Of a DNA stretch of 62,702 bases, positions 54,841-62,702 are shown in pieces. Under the pieces are notes generated by a model. The model worked only from the letters and a program-made list of their open reading frames with translations. It did no database searches and had not been told where the DNA came from. Within the stretch, counting starts at the first letter, position 1. Each line of letters starts with the position of its first letter. The translations under genes and the position numbers were made by a program. Origin of the DNA: Lachnospiraceae bacterium (GTDB lineage Bacteria; Bacillota; Clostridia; Lachnospirales; Lachnospiraceae); assembly GCA_017544835.1 (NCBI GenBank), contig JAFYDI010000109.1, positions 1-62,702 on the forward strand, in the 5' to 3' direction.

Positions 54841-56089
54841 TAAAAATAACACAGTGGAACTTTTGTGTGTCGGCACAGAATTGCTGCTTGGCAATATTGT
54901 GAACACAAATGCAGCCTTTCTTGCCGAGGAATTGGCTAAGATGGGGCTTGCGTCTTACTATCAGACCGTAGTCGGCGACAATGCCGAAAGACTTGAGGCT
55001 TCGCTTAAGCTTGCGTTGTCGAGATCCGACATTGTTATCCTTGTGGGCGGACTTGGGCCCACAGAGGACGATTTAACCAAGGAAGTCGCAAGCAAAGTTG
55101 CAGGGAAAAAGCTTTTTCTTCACGAAGAGAGTAAGAATCGCATAGAAGATTACTTTAAAAAGCGCGGAATTACTCTTACCGACAATAACTTTAAACAGGC
55201 TTTAATACCCGAAGGGGCAACGGTTCTTACCAATAATAACGGTACCGCTCCGGGAGTCATTATTCCTTACGAAGATAAGTTTATGATTCTTTTGCCGGGA
55301 CCGCCGGTGGAACTTAAACCTATGTTTAACGAAAGCGTGGTGCCCTTCTTACAAAAGATTTCGCCTGTTATCTTTAAATCAAGGACAGTTAAAGTGGTGT
55401 CTGTGGGAGAAAGTACCGCAGAAACCATGATTAAAGATATGATAGATTCCCAGACCAATCCGACGATTGCAACCTATGCCAAGACCGGAGAGGTTCATAT
55501 AAGGGTAACCGCGTCCGGTAAGGACGAGGAAGAGTGCGAATCTTTAATTAAGCCCGTAATTCGTGAGCTTAAGAAGAGATTTGGCAATAATATTTATACC
55601 ACCCATGATGAGGTGTCTCTTGAAAAAGCTGTGGTCGATCTGCTCCTTAGCGGAGGCTTAAAGATTACTACGGTTGAAAGCTGCACCGCCGGTATGGTGG
55701 CGTCAAGAATCGTCAATGTATCGGGTGCTTCAGATGTATTTAAGTATAGTTTTGTTACTTACTGTGACGAGGCCAAGCATAAACTGGTCGGAGTTAAGAA
55801 TAGTACTCTTGAAAAGCATACTGCCGTAAGCCGCGAGACTGCGGAGGAAATGGTTAAAAGCCTTGACGGGCCTTTAAAATCCGACGTATGCGTGGGTGTT
55901 ACCGGCTATGCCGATGGGGAAGATGCGGGACATGTATTTATTGCATGCAATGTTCGAGGTAAGATTGAAGTAAGAGAGTTTCATTTTGTGGGCAACAGAC
56001 TTAAAGTGAGGGAGTCCGCCACCACACAGGCTCTTGTGCTTGCAAGGGATATGGTACTTAAGTTTTTGAGCGAAATTGCATTTTCATAA
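54833..56089 (+). CDS. cinA: CinA family protein (competence/damage-inducible)
   Basis: A 418-residue protein. The N-terminal MoCF-like domain begins LCVGTELLLGNIVNTNAAFL and has VGGLGPTEDDLTKEV. The C-terminal CinA domain has TTVESCTAGMVASRIVNVSG and is related to nicotinamide-mononucleotide deamidases. It overlaps pgsA by 8 bases. In many Firmicutes recA follows directly; here about 3.5 kb with three other genes intervene. Confidence 0.95.
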   Translation: MFSKNNTVELLCVGTELLLGNIVNTNAAFLAEELAKMGLASYYQTVVGDNAERLEASLKLALSRSDIVILVGGLGPTEDDLTKEVASKVAGKKLFLHEESKNRIEDYFKKRGITLTDNNFKQALIPEGATVLTNNNGTAPGVIIPYEDKFMILLPGPPVELKPMFNESVVPFLQKISPVIFKSRTVKVVSVGESTAETMIKDMIDSQTNPTIATYAKTGEVHIRVTASGKDEEECESLIKPVIRELKKRFGNNIYTTHDEVSLEKAVVDLLLSGGLKITTVESCTAGMVASRIVNVSGASDVFKYSFVTYCDEAKHKLVGVKNSTLEKHTAVSRETAEEMVKSLDGPLKSDVCVGVTGYADGEDAGHVFIACNVRGKIEVREFHFVGNRLKVRESATTQALVLARDMVLKFLSEIAFS

Positions 56090-56176
56090 AGGGTAATACT
56101 ATCCAATTGGATATCGACAAGGCTTTTTTTACTTGATATACTACTATACATACAATCTTTAGGGGAATGATAGGTA

Positions 56177-57577
56177 ATGAACAGGACTAATGTTGGGGCC
56201 AACACCAATATAGGCAAGATGTTTGTTGATATTCTTGCCATCATTTTGGGGTACGGTGTCGTCTTCGCAATCAATTTTTTCCGTAACAAAACAGACGTAT
56301 TGGAAGTATCCGGCAGCATAGCGCTCCTTGTTGTAATCTTTGGAGCGGTTTACTGCATATCCAACTATGCGCAGAGCGTATATGACGTTACGTTGTTCTT
56401 TTATCTTGACAGAATTTATCGAAAGATAACATTTTCTTTTGCTTTCGCATTCTTTGTTACATTCGCGGAACTTTATATGTCGGACGAGGTAGTGGTTGAC
56501 AAGGCCTCTTACTATGAGTTTCTTTTTGCTACATTGGCGTCCATTTATATTATTACCTACCTGTACCGTAAGCTCGGTGAGCGCTTTTCTTACAAAGGCA
56601 TTCCGAGAGTTGTCTTCATGGGTAAGAGAGGTGAGTTTAACAAGTTTACCTACTTCCTTGAGAAGACAAATATCAGGTACGAGCTTGTGGGCTTTGTGGC
56701 TTACAGTGAGGAGCAGTGTGACGGCACATATCTTGGTTACGTAGACAATCTTGAGGATATTATCAGAGATTATCAGATAGATCAGGTTTATATCATGGAC
56801 AGTCATGACGTAGACCTTAAGCTTGTTCAGAACAGTATCGACCTGTGTATCAGAATGGGTGTAACCGCGAGAGCCATTGTAAATATTTACAAGAGGCGTC
56901 GTGCCAATTCTTTTGTAAGTACCGTTGGTACTTATCCCATCGTTACGTATCATACCGTTACGCTTAACCGTTCCGCCGAGATTATCAAGAGAATTATGGA
57001 TATTGCGGGAAGCTTTGTGGGAATTGTGCTTTCATCGCCTATTATGCTTATTACGGCGATAGCGATTAAGCTTGATTCTCCGGGACCCGTTTTCTTTAAA
57101 CAGACGCGTGTGGGTAAGAACGGAAGACATTTTAAGATGTATAAGTTCCGAAGCATGTGCGATGGCGCCGATGCCATGAAGAAGGACCTTATGAATCAGA
57201 ACGAGGTCGAAGGCGGCGCAATGTTTAAGATGAAAGAAGACCCCCGTATTACGAAGGTGGGTAAGTTTATTAGAAAGACAAGTATCGACGAACTGCCTCA
57301 GTTTTTCAATATTCTGGGCGGTACCATGAGCCTTGTGGGCACGCGTCCCCCCACACTTGACGAGGTTGAGAAGTACGACGCAAGCCAGTGGAGACGTATC
57401 AGTATCAAGCCCGGACTTACGGGTATGTGGCAGGTAAGCGGCAGAAGCTCGATTACGGATTTTGACGAAGTAGTTAAATTAGATACAGAATATATTGACA
57501 ATTGGTCAATTTTTCTTGATATATCAATTTTGGTCAAAACAGTCCTTTCTGTATTCAAAAAAGACGGTGCTTACTAA
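56177..57577 (+). CDS. Exopolysaccharide polyprenyl glycosylphosphotransferase
   Basis: A 466-residue membrane protein. Four N-terminal helices (about residues 10-130), a nucleotide-binding-like middle domain (about 145-250) and a C-terminal bacterial sugar transferase (about 275-466) with helix IVLSSPIMLITAIAIKLDSP, then GPVFFKQTRVGKNGRHFKMY and DELPQFFNILGGTMSLVGTR. It should transfer a sugar phosphate to undecaprenyl phosphate to start a surface polysaccharide. No other polysaccharide genes are near. Sugar specificity is unknown. Confidence 0.92.
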   Translation: MNRTNVGANTNIGKMFVDILAIILGYGVVFAINFFRNKTDVLEVSGSIALLVVIFGAVYCISNYAQSVYDVTLFFYLDRIYRKITFSFAFAFFVTFAELYMSDEVVVDKASYYEFLFATLASIYIITYLYRKLGERFSYKGIPRVVFMGKRGEFNKFTYFLEKTNIRYELVGFVAYSEEQCDGTYLGYVDNLEDIIRDYQIDQVYIMDSHDVDLKLVQNSIDLCIRMGVTARAIVNIYKRRRANSFVSTVGTYPIVTYHTVTLNRSAEIIKRIMDIAGSFVGIVLSSPIMLITAIAIKLDSPGPVFFKQTRVGKNGRHFKMYKFRSMCDGADAMKKDLMNQNEVEGGAMFKMKEDPRITKVGKFIRKTSIDELPQFFNILGGTMSLVGTRPPTLDEVEKYDASQWRRISIKPGLTGMWQVSGRSSITDFDEVVKLDTEYIDNWSIFLDISILVKTVLSVFKKDGAY

Positions 57578-57661
57578 ATATTGTGGTTTGAATTTAAAGC
57601 CGAATGACAAATTTGACAGTCATTTGGCTTTTTCATGAAAAAAATTGGTAAAATTAACAAG

Positions 57662-57690
57662 TTGACTTTTGTTAATAAAATGTTAATAAT
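57662..57690 (+). promoter_or_regulatory. Promoter of the structured leader RNA
   Basis: TTGACT (57662-57667), 17 bp, AATAAT (57685-57690) in an AT-rich stretch. Transcription would start near 57697, at the beginning of the GC-rich structured segment. Confidence 0.6.
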
Positions 57691-57696
57691 AAAAGA

Positions 57697-57852
57697 GGTC
57701 GGATGAGGGTACCCCAAGTTCGATCTGTGTCAGGTTTTAACAATCTGATGAAGCCGAGGGGAAACCGATGTTGGGGAATGTCGGTGGCTTTATCGATGGA
57801 ATAATAAAGTCTGAAAATTTTTTACAAAAAGGTGAACCTTTTTGATTTTTTC
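57697..57852 (+). promoter_or_regulatory. Structured leader RNA with terminator, riboswitch-like, family not recognised
   Basis: A GC-rich segment (57697-57800) in an AT-rich gap. Possible helices: TCAGG (57730-57734) with TCTGA (57744-57748); GATGAAGCC (57747-57755) with GGCTTTATC (57786-57794); ACCGA (57764-57768) with TCGGT (57781-57785). The loop of the last contains TTGGGG (57771-57776), complementary to CCCCAA (57712-57717), giving a 6-bp pseudoknot. CTTTAT (57788-57793) can instead pair with ATAAAG (57804-57809). A terminator follows at 57823-57850. The layout resembles a transcription-terminating riboswitch, but it matched none of the classes I know. Confidence 0.6.
57823..57850 (+). 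terminator. Terminator at the end of the leader RNA
   Basis: CAAAAAGG and CCTTTTTG form an 8-bp stem with loop TGAA, followed by ATTTTTT. It lies 63 bases before the next start codon, so it either ends a small RNA or controls the gene at 57913. Confidence 0.75.
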
Positions 57853-57912
57853 GGAGTCTTTATTAACAGATAGTTAAAAACCAGTTAACAAGGGATTTTG
57901 TCGGAGGAAGAA

Positions 57913-58128
57913 ATGGAAAGAGAAAAGAGTTGTGCATTAGTTAAGATTATGTTTGAGTTAGGCGCCGGCTTGTTGCTTATTGCCCTCGTAACATTGCTTG
58001 GCGGTAAAGTGTTCGACTTACCCATCGTGGTTCTTATGACAATTATCATTGCGTCTGTTACCATGATGTTTGTTAAGCAGGACAGAGAAATCTTGAACGC
58101 CGATATGGCTAACAGCACCCAGGAATAA
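57913..58128 (+). CDS. Small membrane protein of unknown function
   Basis: A 71-residue protein with two membrane helices (about residues 8-30 and 34-53) and a polar C-terminus. ATG 57913 follows GGAGGAAG; a TTG at 57898 in the same frame lies before that site. I recognise no family. Its expression is probably controlled by the structured leader and terminator upstream, and it ends at its own terminator. Confidence 0.75.
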   Translation: MEREKSCALVKIMFELGAGLLLIALVTLLGGKVFDLPIVVLMTIIIASVTMMFVKQDREILNADMANSTQE

Positions 58129-58141
58129 GTAGTAATTTGGC

Positions 58142-58171
58142 GGCGGTGGCTTGGTCCACCGCCATTTTTTT
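58142..58171 (+). terminator. Intrinsic terminator after the small membrane protein gene
   Basis: GGCGGTGG (58142-58149) and CCACCGCC (58156-58163) form a perfect stem with a 6-base loop, followed by ATTTTTTT. Confidence 0.93.
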
Positions 58172-58205
58172 GTCTATATTTACTTTTAAGAGTTAGGAGA
58201 TATCA

Positions 58206-59402
58206 ATGAGTCAATACCAAGGATACAATTTTTGCCCCAATTGCGGAGCCGTGACCAAGGAAGGCGTTTGTACCGCATGCGGCCATAAGAGTAAGGGTGC
58301 CGTTTTTAATAAGCCTGCGGAACCTGCTGCAAAATCGGATACTACTGTTTTCGATTATACTCAGACCGGTGTAACGACTTCTTTTGCAGGTGGAAGAGCT
58401 GTACTTAACGGTGGCGGAACCGGGAAAAAGGGTAACAGTGCCTTGGTTCTTGCGATTGTTTCTTTTGCACTTATAGTAGCTTTTGTGGGAATCATATACG
58501 CTTATTTCAACATAAGATTCACAAGCGGAGAGAATACTGCCGCCAAGGTTTCGGTAAGCGCTGAACCCCAAGCGTCCGTATCCGCTTCGGAAGCCACGCC
58601 GGAAACTGAGCCCGATGTAATTACCGATGGCGAGCCCGGAGATTTTAAGGCAATGGTGCTTAATAATTTTGCTTTCTCATACTTGGAAGAGGAAGAAGCA
58701 GTGGCCGAAGAGGACGCATACGATTACACCGACGTTACGTATTATGTGTACGATGATTACATCAGAACAGACCTTGATTACAAGATTTTAAATACTGCAT
58801 GGGAATACAACGGATATAACGCGAGCGCTTACGGCGTAAATGCGCCCGAGAATGTATACATTTATTGCACCTATCCTCAGATTATGGAAGCTCCGGAACT
58901 TGAGGAGGTTATCAATGATGCGATTCTTGAGAGAACGATGTACATCTGCAGTATGTACGATGCTGATTGCGAATATCTTTCTGAAGATCAGGTATATTAC
59001 GGAGACGAGCATGTATATATCACTTACATGGATGAGAATGTGTTAAGTCTTTTGTTCTATTATGACGGGTACTTTGCATCGGATTCGGAGGAGAAGCCCA
59101 GGCTTGTGTCATCTACTGTAGATACGCTTAATTATGACATGAAGACCGGGAAGGAACTTAAGATGCCCGGGATAACTATTTCGGACGATGTTTTCTTGGA
59201 AAAGTTTATCAAAGAGGTTGATGCGCAGAATCAGTCAGATATACTTGCGGATGTTTCCAAAGCCGATCTTTTGCTTGACTATAAGAGCGGAAACTTTAAA
59301 TGGTTCTACAATCCTTTCGGCGTGGAAATCGCCTACTGTGTTCCGCAGAACTACGGGTTCTACAGCTGCACCATGGACCCTGATGAGATATTTGAGAAAT
59401 AA
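58206..59402 (+). CDS. Zinc-ribbon membrane protein of unknown function
   Basis: A 398-residue protein. An N-terminal zinc ribbon has cysteines in FCPNCG and CTACGHK (about residues 9-28), followed by a linker, one membrane helix (about residues 79-101) and a large acidic extracytoplasmic domain rich in Asp, Glu and Tyr. Cytoplasmic zinc ribbon plus single helix plus outside domain is a common Firmicutes layout (double zinc-ribbon or DUF-type envelope proteins). AGGAGATATCA precedes the ATG. The extracytoplasmic domain is not recognised. Confidence 0.8.
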   Translation: MSQYQGYNFCPNCGAVTKEGVCTACGHKSKGAVFNKPAEPAAKSDTTVFDYTQTGVTTSFAGGRAVLNGGGTGKKGNSALVLAIVSFALIVAFVGIIYAYFNIRFTSGENTAAKVSVSAEPQASVSASEATPETEPDVITDGEPGDFKAMVLNNFAFSYLEEEEAVAEEDAYDYTDVTYYVYDDYIRTDLDYKILNTAWEYNGYNASAYGVNAPENVYIYCTYPQIMEAPELEEVINDAILERTMYICSMYDADCEYLSEDQVYYGDEHVYITYMDENVLSLLFYYDGYFASDSEEKPRLVSSTVDTLNYDMKTGKELKMPGITISDDVFLEKFIKEVDAQNQSDILADVSKADLLLDYKSGNFKWFYNPFGVEIAYCVPQNYGFYSCTMDPDEIFEK

Positions 59403-59614
59403 TCGTATTGACATTTTGATTATTACGGATAGAATAGAAGCGTGACTTTTGTCATGCTTCTTTTTCATATAAACGGAGATGTTCTCCGATGTTAAGAAGC
59501 CCTGCCGATATCCGGCAATTTTCCGTATGCTTATAAAATTTTTTGAAAAGTAAGGGTGTGGGACGTTTATCGGACACCCAAATGTGGTACAGTAATACTG
59601 TAAGAAAAAAGTAA
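59403..59614 (+). other. Gap before recA with nothing recognised
   Basis: About 210 bases. It holds a GAAGC...GCTTC type short hairpin followed by TTTTTC near 59438-59466, which may end the upstream transcript, and an imperfect ACAGTAATACTGT palindrome (59590-59602). No open frame with a ribosome binding site is seen. Confidence 0.4.
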
Positions 59615-59643
59615 TTGACAAAAACGAACAGATGTTTTATTCT
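59615..59643 (+). promoter_or_regulatory. recA promoter
   Basis: A perfect TTGACA (59615-59620), 17 bp, TATTCT (59638-59643). The spacer contains a LexA-box-like sequence and a second, perfect box lies just downstream. Confidence 0.8.
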
Positions 59644-59662
59644 TTATTTAGAACACTTGTTC
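59626..59662 (+). promoter_or_regulatory. Two LexA (DinR) SOS boxes at recA
   Basis: GAACAGATGTTT (59626-59637) lies between -35 and -10, with one mismatch to GAAC-N4-GTTC. GAACACTTGTTC (59651-59662) is a perfect match at the transcription start. Both fit the Gram-positive SOS box. Confidence 0.88.
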
Positions 59663-59683
59663 TTGCGAGAGGAGCATTTATTT

Positions 59684-60706
59684 ATGGAAAAAGACGACAA
59701 GCTTCGTGCCCTTGATGCGGCAATAGGACAGATTGAGAAGCAATTCGGTAAGGGCGCGGTCATGAGACTGGGCGACCCTGCCGCTCAGATGAATATTGAG
59801 ACCATTCCCACAGGCTCATTAAGCCTTGATATAGCGTTGGGCCTCGGCGGAATTCCCAAGGGACGTATTATAGAGATTTACGGACCCGAATCAAGTGGTA
59901 AGACCACAGTTACACTTCACATGATAGCCGAAGTACAGAAGAGAGGCGGTATTGCCGGATTTATCGACGCCGAGCATGCACTCGACCCCGTATATGCGGC
60001 CAATATCGGTGTTAACATTAATGATTTGTACATTTCACAGCCCGATGACGGTGAGCAGGCTCTTGAGATTACAGAGGCCATGGTGCGTTCCGGCGCTATG
60101 GACATTGTAGTAATCGACTCGGTTGCAGCTCTTGTTCCCAAGGCAGAGATTGAAGGCGATATGGGTGATTCTCACGTAGGTCTTCAGGCCCGCCTTATGT
60201 CACAGGCTTTAAGAAAGCTTACCGGTATTGTCAGCAAGACCAATTGTACGGTTGTATTTATTAACCAGCTTCGTGAGAAGGTCGGCGTAATGTTTGGTAA
60301 CCCCGAGACCACTACCGGCGGTCGCGCTCTTAAGTTCTACGCTTCCGTAAGACTTGATGTACGCCGTATCGAGGCACTCAAGCAAAACGGTGAGGTTATC
60401 GGTAACCGTACCAGAGTTAAAGTTGTTAAGAATAAGGTTTCACCTCCTTTCAAGGAAGCTGAATTTGATATCATGTTTGGTGAGGGAATTTCCCATGCCG
60501 GCGATGTACTCGACCTTGCTGTTGAGGAGGACATTGTAGCCAAGAGTGGCGCATGGTTTGCTTATGAAGGCAACAAGATTGGTCAGGGACGTGAGAATGC
60601 CCGCCAGTACCTTAAGGATAACCCTCAGGTACTCGATGAAATCGAGATGAAGGTTCGTGCCGCACACGGACTTTCCGCCGAAGGAGTAGCAGCCGATGCT
60701 GATTGA
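59684..60706 (+). CDS. recA: Recombinase RecA
   Basis: A 340-residue protein starting [20 protein letters not shown], with Walker [10 protein letters not shown] (residues 67-75), [20 protein letters not shown] (L2 region) and the C-terminal VRAAHG. It carries out strand exchange and activates LexA self-cleavage. ATG 59684 follows GAGGAG; the frame is open to 59615 but that is inside the promoter. It overlaps recX by 11 bases. Confidence 0.98.
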   Translation: MEKDDKLRALDAAIGQIEKQFGKGAVMRLGDPAAQMNIETIPTGSLSLDIALGLGGIPKGRIIEIYGPESSGKTTVTLHMIAEVQKRGGIAGFIDAEHALDPVYAANIGVNINDLYISQPDDGEQALEITEAMVRSGAMDIVVIDSVAALVPKAEIEGDMGDSHVGLQARLMSQALRKLTGIVSKTNCTVVFINQLREKVGVMFGNPETTTGGRALKFYASVRLDVRRIEALKQNGEVIGNRTRVKVVKNKVSPPFKEAEFDIMFGEGISHAGDVLDLAVEEDIVAKSGAWFAYEGNKIGQGRENARQYLKDNPQVLDEIEMKVRAAHGLSAEGVAADAD

Positions 60707-61328
60707 GTCCATTGAGCCTGTAAGTAAGGACAGAAGTCGTGTTAAGCTTGAGGGCGGACATGAATTTGTTCTCTACAAAGGCGAGCTTCGTATCCTTAAG
60801 CTCAAGGAAGGTGCAGATTTAAGCGACGAAGTCTACAGGAACATAATGGAAACCGTTCTTCCGAAGCGTGCCAAGTTACGTGCTCTTAATCTTCTTAAGG
60901 CTCGTGCTTACACTGAATACGGACTTAAGAAGAAGCTTGCCGAAGGCGGTTATCCCGATTCCGTGTCCGATATAGCTATAGCCTATGTTAAGTCCTACGG
61001 GTACATTAATGACAGGCAATTTGCTCTCGACTATCTTAGCGATCAGTCTGCCAAGCGCAGTAAGAAGGAATTATACCAAAAGCTTTCATCAAAAGGTATT
61101 TCCAAGGAAATCCTCGACGGTGCATTTGCTGAAGTATACGGGTCCTACAAAGACGCAAGAGAAGAATCTTCTTTTGACGAAACAGATGTTATTGTAAAGA
61201 CTCTTAAGAAGCGCGGCTTCACCGGTAACGAGTCTTACGAGGAGAGACAAAAGCTTCTTGCTTACTTCTACAGGAGAGGCTTTGAGATGGATTCGGTATA
61301 TAAGGCAATGGATTCACTTAAAGAATAA
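60696..61328 (+). CDS. recX: Regulatory protein RecX
   Basis: A 210-residue helical-repeat protein with [37 protein letters not shown] and [18 protein letters not shown], matching the three-helix RecX repeats. It modulates RecA filaments. ATG 60696 overlaps recA, so the pair is translationally coupled and SOS-controlled. Confidence 0.95.
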   Translation: MLIESIEPVSKDRSRVKLEGGHEFVLYKGELRILKLKEGADLSDEVYRNIMETVLPKRAKLRALNLLKARAYTEYGLKKKLAEGGYPDSVSDIAIAYVKSYGYINDRQFALDYLSDQSAKRSKKELYQKLSSKGISKEILDGAFAEVYGSYKDAREESSFDETDVIVKTLKKRGFTGNESYEERQKLLAYFYRRGFEMDSVYKAMDSLKE

Positions 61329-61332
61329 CAGG

Positions 61333-61360
61333 GCGCTCCGATATTCTCGGAGCGCTTTTA
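61333..61360 (+). terminator. Intrinsic terminator after recX
   Basis: GCGCTCCGA (61333-61341) and TCGGAGCGC (61347-61355) form a perfect 9-bp stem with a 5-base loop, followed by TTTTAAATT. Confidence 0.9.
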
Positions 61361-61399
61361 AATTCTTAAATATTTCTAAAGGGGATAGGGTACATTTAC

Positions 61400-61428
61400 T
61401 TGACATAACTTGTTTTTTTGGTTAAAAT
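61400..61428 (+). promoter_or_regulatory. rny promoter
   Basis: TTGACA (61400-61405), 17 bp, TAAAAT (61423-61428), about 80 bases before the rny start. Confidence 0.7.
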
Positions 61429-61510
61429 TTCTTTGTTGTGAACATGTTTGTTAGGATTAGTCTATCCTTACCTATATACTCGCAATAATTAAATAAGGAG
61501 GTACTCCTGT

Positions 61511-62702
61511 ATGGAATACGCTTGTATAGCCATAGCAGTAGTAGCCGTCCTTGCAGCTTCGTTGGTTGTTTTCTTAAACACCAAGCGCATCAAAGAGCAG
61601 AATGCCAAGATTGGTAATGCGGATGCCAAGGCCAGAGAGATAATTGATGAAGCCCTTCGTGAAGCTGAAGCCAAAAAGCGTGAAAGTCTTCTTGAAATCA
61701 AGGAAGAGTCCATTCGTACCAAGAACGATCTTGATAGAGAGATTAAGGAACGCCGCGCAGAGATACAGCGCAATGAACGTCGTATTCAGCAGAAGGAAGA
61801 GAATATCGACCGCAAGACAGAAGCGATTGAACGCAAGGAACAGAGCTTAGCTGCCAAGGAAGAAAGCTTAGCAAAGGAGAAAGAAAAGATTGCCAAGCTT
61901 AACGAGGAACGTATACAGGAACTGGAAAGAATCTCAGGATTGACCTCCGACCAGGCAAAAGAATATCTACTGAAAATTGTTGAAGATGAAGTAAAACACG
62001 AAACGGCTGTCATGGTAAAAGAGCTTGAGAGCCGTGCTAAGGAAGAAGCAGACAAAAAGGCCAAGGAATATGTGGTCAGTGCCATCCAGCGGTGCGCGGC
62101 GGATCACGTTTCCGAGGCAACGATTTCCGTCGTGCAGCTTCCCAGTGATGAAATGAAGGGGAGAATCATCGGTCGTGAGGGTAGAAATATCCGTACGCTC
62201 GAGACAATGACAGGCGTAGATCTTATTATCGACGACACGCCTGAAGCTGTCGTAATTTCCGGATTCGATCCTATCCGCCGCGAAGTCGCCAGGATCGCTC
62301 TCGAAAAGCTGATCGTGGATGGAAGAATCCATCCCGCCAGGATCGAAGAGATGGTCGGCAAGGCCCAGCGGGAAGTGGAAGCGAAGATTAAGGAGGAAGG
62401 TGAAGCCGCGACCCTGGAGGTCGGCGTGCACGGAATTCATCCGGAGCTTGTAAGGCTTCTCGGAAAGATGCGTTTCCGTACCAGCTACGGGCAGAACGCG
62501 CTCAAGCATTCAATCGAAGTGGCACAGCTGTCAGGGCTGCTGGCAGGGGAGCTGGGTCTGGACATTCGTCTGGCCAAGCGGGCCGGTCTGCTGCATGACA
62601 TCGGCAAGGCTGTCGACCATGAGATGGAAGGATCTCATGTACAGCTCGGCGCTGAATTGTGCCGCAAGTATAAGGAATCTCAGGTTGTCATCAATGCAGT
62701 GG
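61511..62702 (+). CDS. rny: Ribonuclease Y, C-terminus cut by window edge
   Basis: The first 397 codons of RNase Y (normally about 515-520 residues). One N-terminal membrane helix (residues 2-22), a long coiled coil (about 25-185), a KH domain (about 205-270, [20 protein letters not shown]) and the start of the HD domain ([14 protein letters not shown]) are present. It starts mRNA decay at the inner membrane face. AGGAGG precedes the ATG. From about 62080 codon usage changes sharply: CTG/CTC leucine and CGG arginine replace CTT/TTA and CGT/AGA, although the reading frame and protein family continue. Confidence 0.96.
   Translation, partial: MEYACIAIAVVAVLAASLVVFLNTKRIKEQNAKIGNADAKAREIIDEALREAEAKKRESLLEIKEESIRTKNDLDREIKERRAEIQRNERRIQQKEENIDRKTEAIERKEQSLAAKEESLAKEKEKIAKLNEERIQELERISGLTSDQAKEYLLKIVEDEVKHETAVMVKELESRAKEEADKKAKEYVVSAIQRCAADHVSEATISVVQLPSDEMKGRIIGREGRNIRTLETMTGVDLIIDDTPEAVVISGFDPIRREVARIALEKLIVDGRIHPARIEEMVGKAQREVEAKIKEEGEAATLEVGVHGIHPELVRLLGKMRFRTSYGQNALKHSIEVAQLSGLLAGELGLDIRLAKRAGLLHDIGKAVDHEMEGSHVQLGAELCRKYKESQVVINAV

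Noticed and set aside
56097-56160. Palindrome TATCCAATTGGATA and TTGATA before the glycosylphosphotransferase gene as promoter and operator
   Set aside because: The palindrome is short and no -10 at the right distance is convincing, so no feature was called.
57700-57720. GGGTACC as a T-box antiterminator motif
   Set aside because: The flanking T-box sequence (AGGGTGG before and GCG after) and the specifier loop are absent, and the downstream gene is not an amino-acid or tRNA gene.
57745-57763. CTGATGA followed by GAAA as a hammerhead ribozyme core
   Set aside because: The segment between them forms only a very weak stem, and the base at the expected cleavage position is G, which is not allowed.

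Overview
The window looks like a chromosomal segment of a Gram-positive clostridial bacterium, most likely a member of the Lachnospiraceae. Supporting signs are the CIRCE-controlled groESL operon, the Gls24/Asp23-nusB-xseAB-ispA-dxs-tlyA-nadK-argR-recN cluster, a Gram-positive LexA (DinR) box at recA, RqcH, RNase Y, a yybP-ykoY riboswitch and strong AGGAGG ribosome binding sites. Coding density is high, almost all genes lie on the + strand, and leucine is mostly CTT/TTA. No tRNA, rRNA, insertion sequence, prophage or CRISPR array was found. The organism is probably motile (chemotaxis receptor) and probably uses cyclic di-GMP (GGDEF protein).

Layout. 1-5342: M32 carboxypeptidase (cut by the window edge), a divergent NSS-family transporter, a HAD phosphatase, an unknown small protein, and an ion permease of the ArsB/NhaD type behind a yybP-ykoY riboswitch and terminator. 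5343-5924: a striking intergenic repeat array, then the groESL promoter and CIRCE. 5925-9674: groES, groEL, chemotaxis receptor. 9884-18539: a sensing and uptake locus, made of a lipoprotein binding protein, a LytS/YesM-type kinase, an AraC-type response regulator and a second binding-protein-dependent ABC transporter. Its gene order resembles the HptA-HptS-HptR hexose-phosphate sensor joined to an AfuABC-like transporter. 18587-19009: a second copy of the intergenic repeat array. 19072-36431: housekeeping genes (rpsO, pnp, lspA, deoB, prfC, then the nusB-to-recN cluster and a TcdA-like enzyme). 36470-49090: glgA, a HigBA-like toxin-antitoxin pair with a clear operator, a GGDEF protein, envelope proteins (DUF4230, VanZ-like), the MoxR-DUF58-transglutaminase operon and a CBS-domain pyrophosphatase. 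49127-62702: rqcH on the - strand, then yicC-gmk-rpoZ, rimO-pgsA-cinA, an exopolysaccharide glycosylphosphotransferase, a structured leader RNA with two small envelope-type genes, SOS-controlled recA-recX, and the start of rny.

The most unusual signal is a pair of intergenic arrays at 5405-5727 (five units) and 18670-18928 (four units). Every unit is exactly 39 bp: an 11-bp arm, a 17-bp non-conserved spacer, and an inverted 11-bp arm. Units repeat at exactly 63 bp, with one 94/95-bp step in each array. Arms and lengths are conserved while spacers are not, eight of nine units carry a mismatch at the middle of the stem, and the inner arm ends covary. I do not recognise this as a named element. 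Other points of interest are the riboswitch-controlled permease, an unassigned pseudoknot-like leader RNA at 57697-57852, an ABC ATPase with an insert of about 120 residues, a probable leaderless lipoprotein mRNA, a long hairpin in the pnp leader, and an abrupt change of codon usage inside rny near position 62080.
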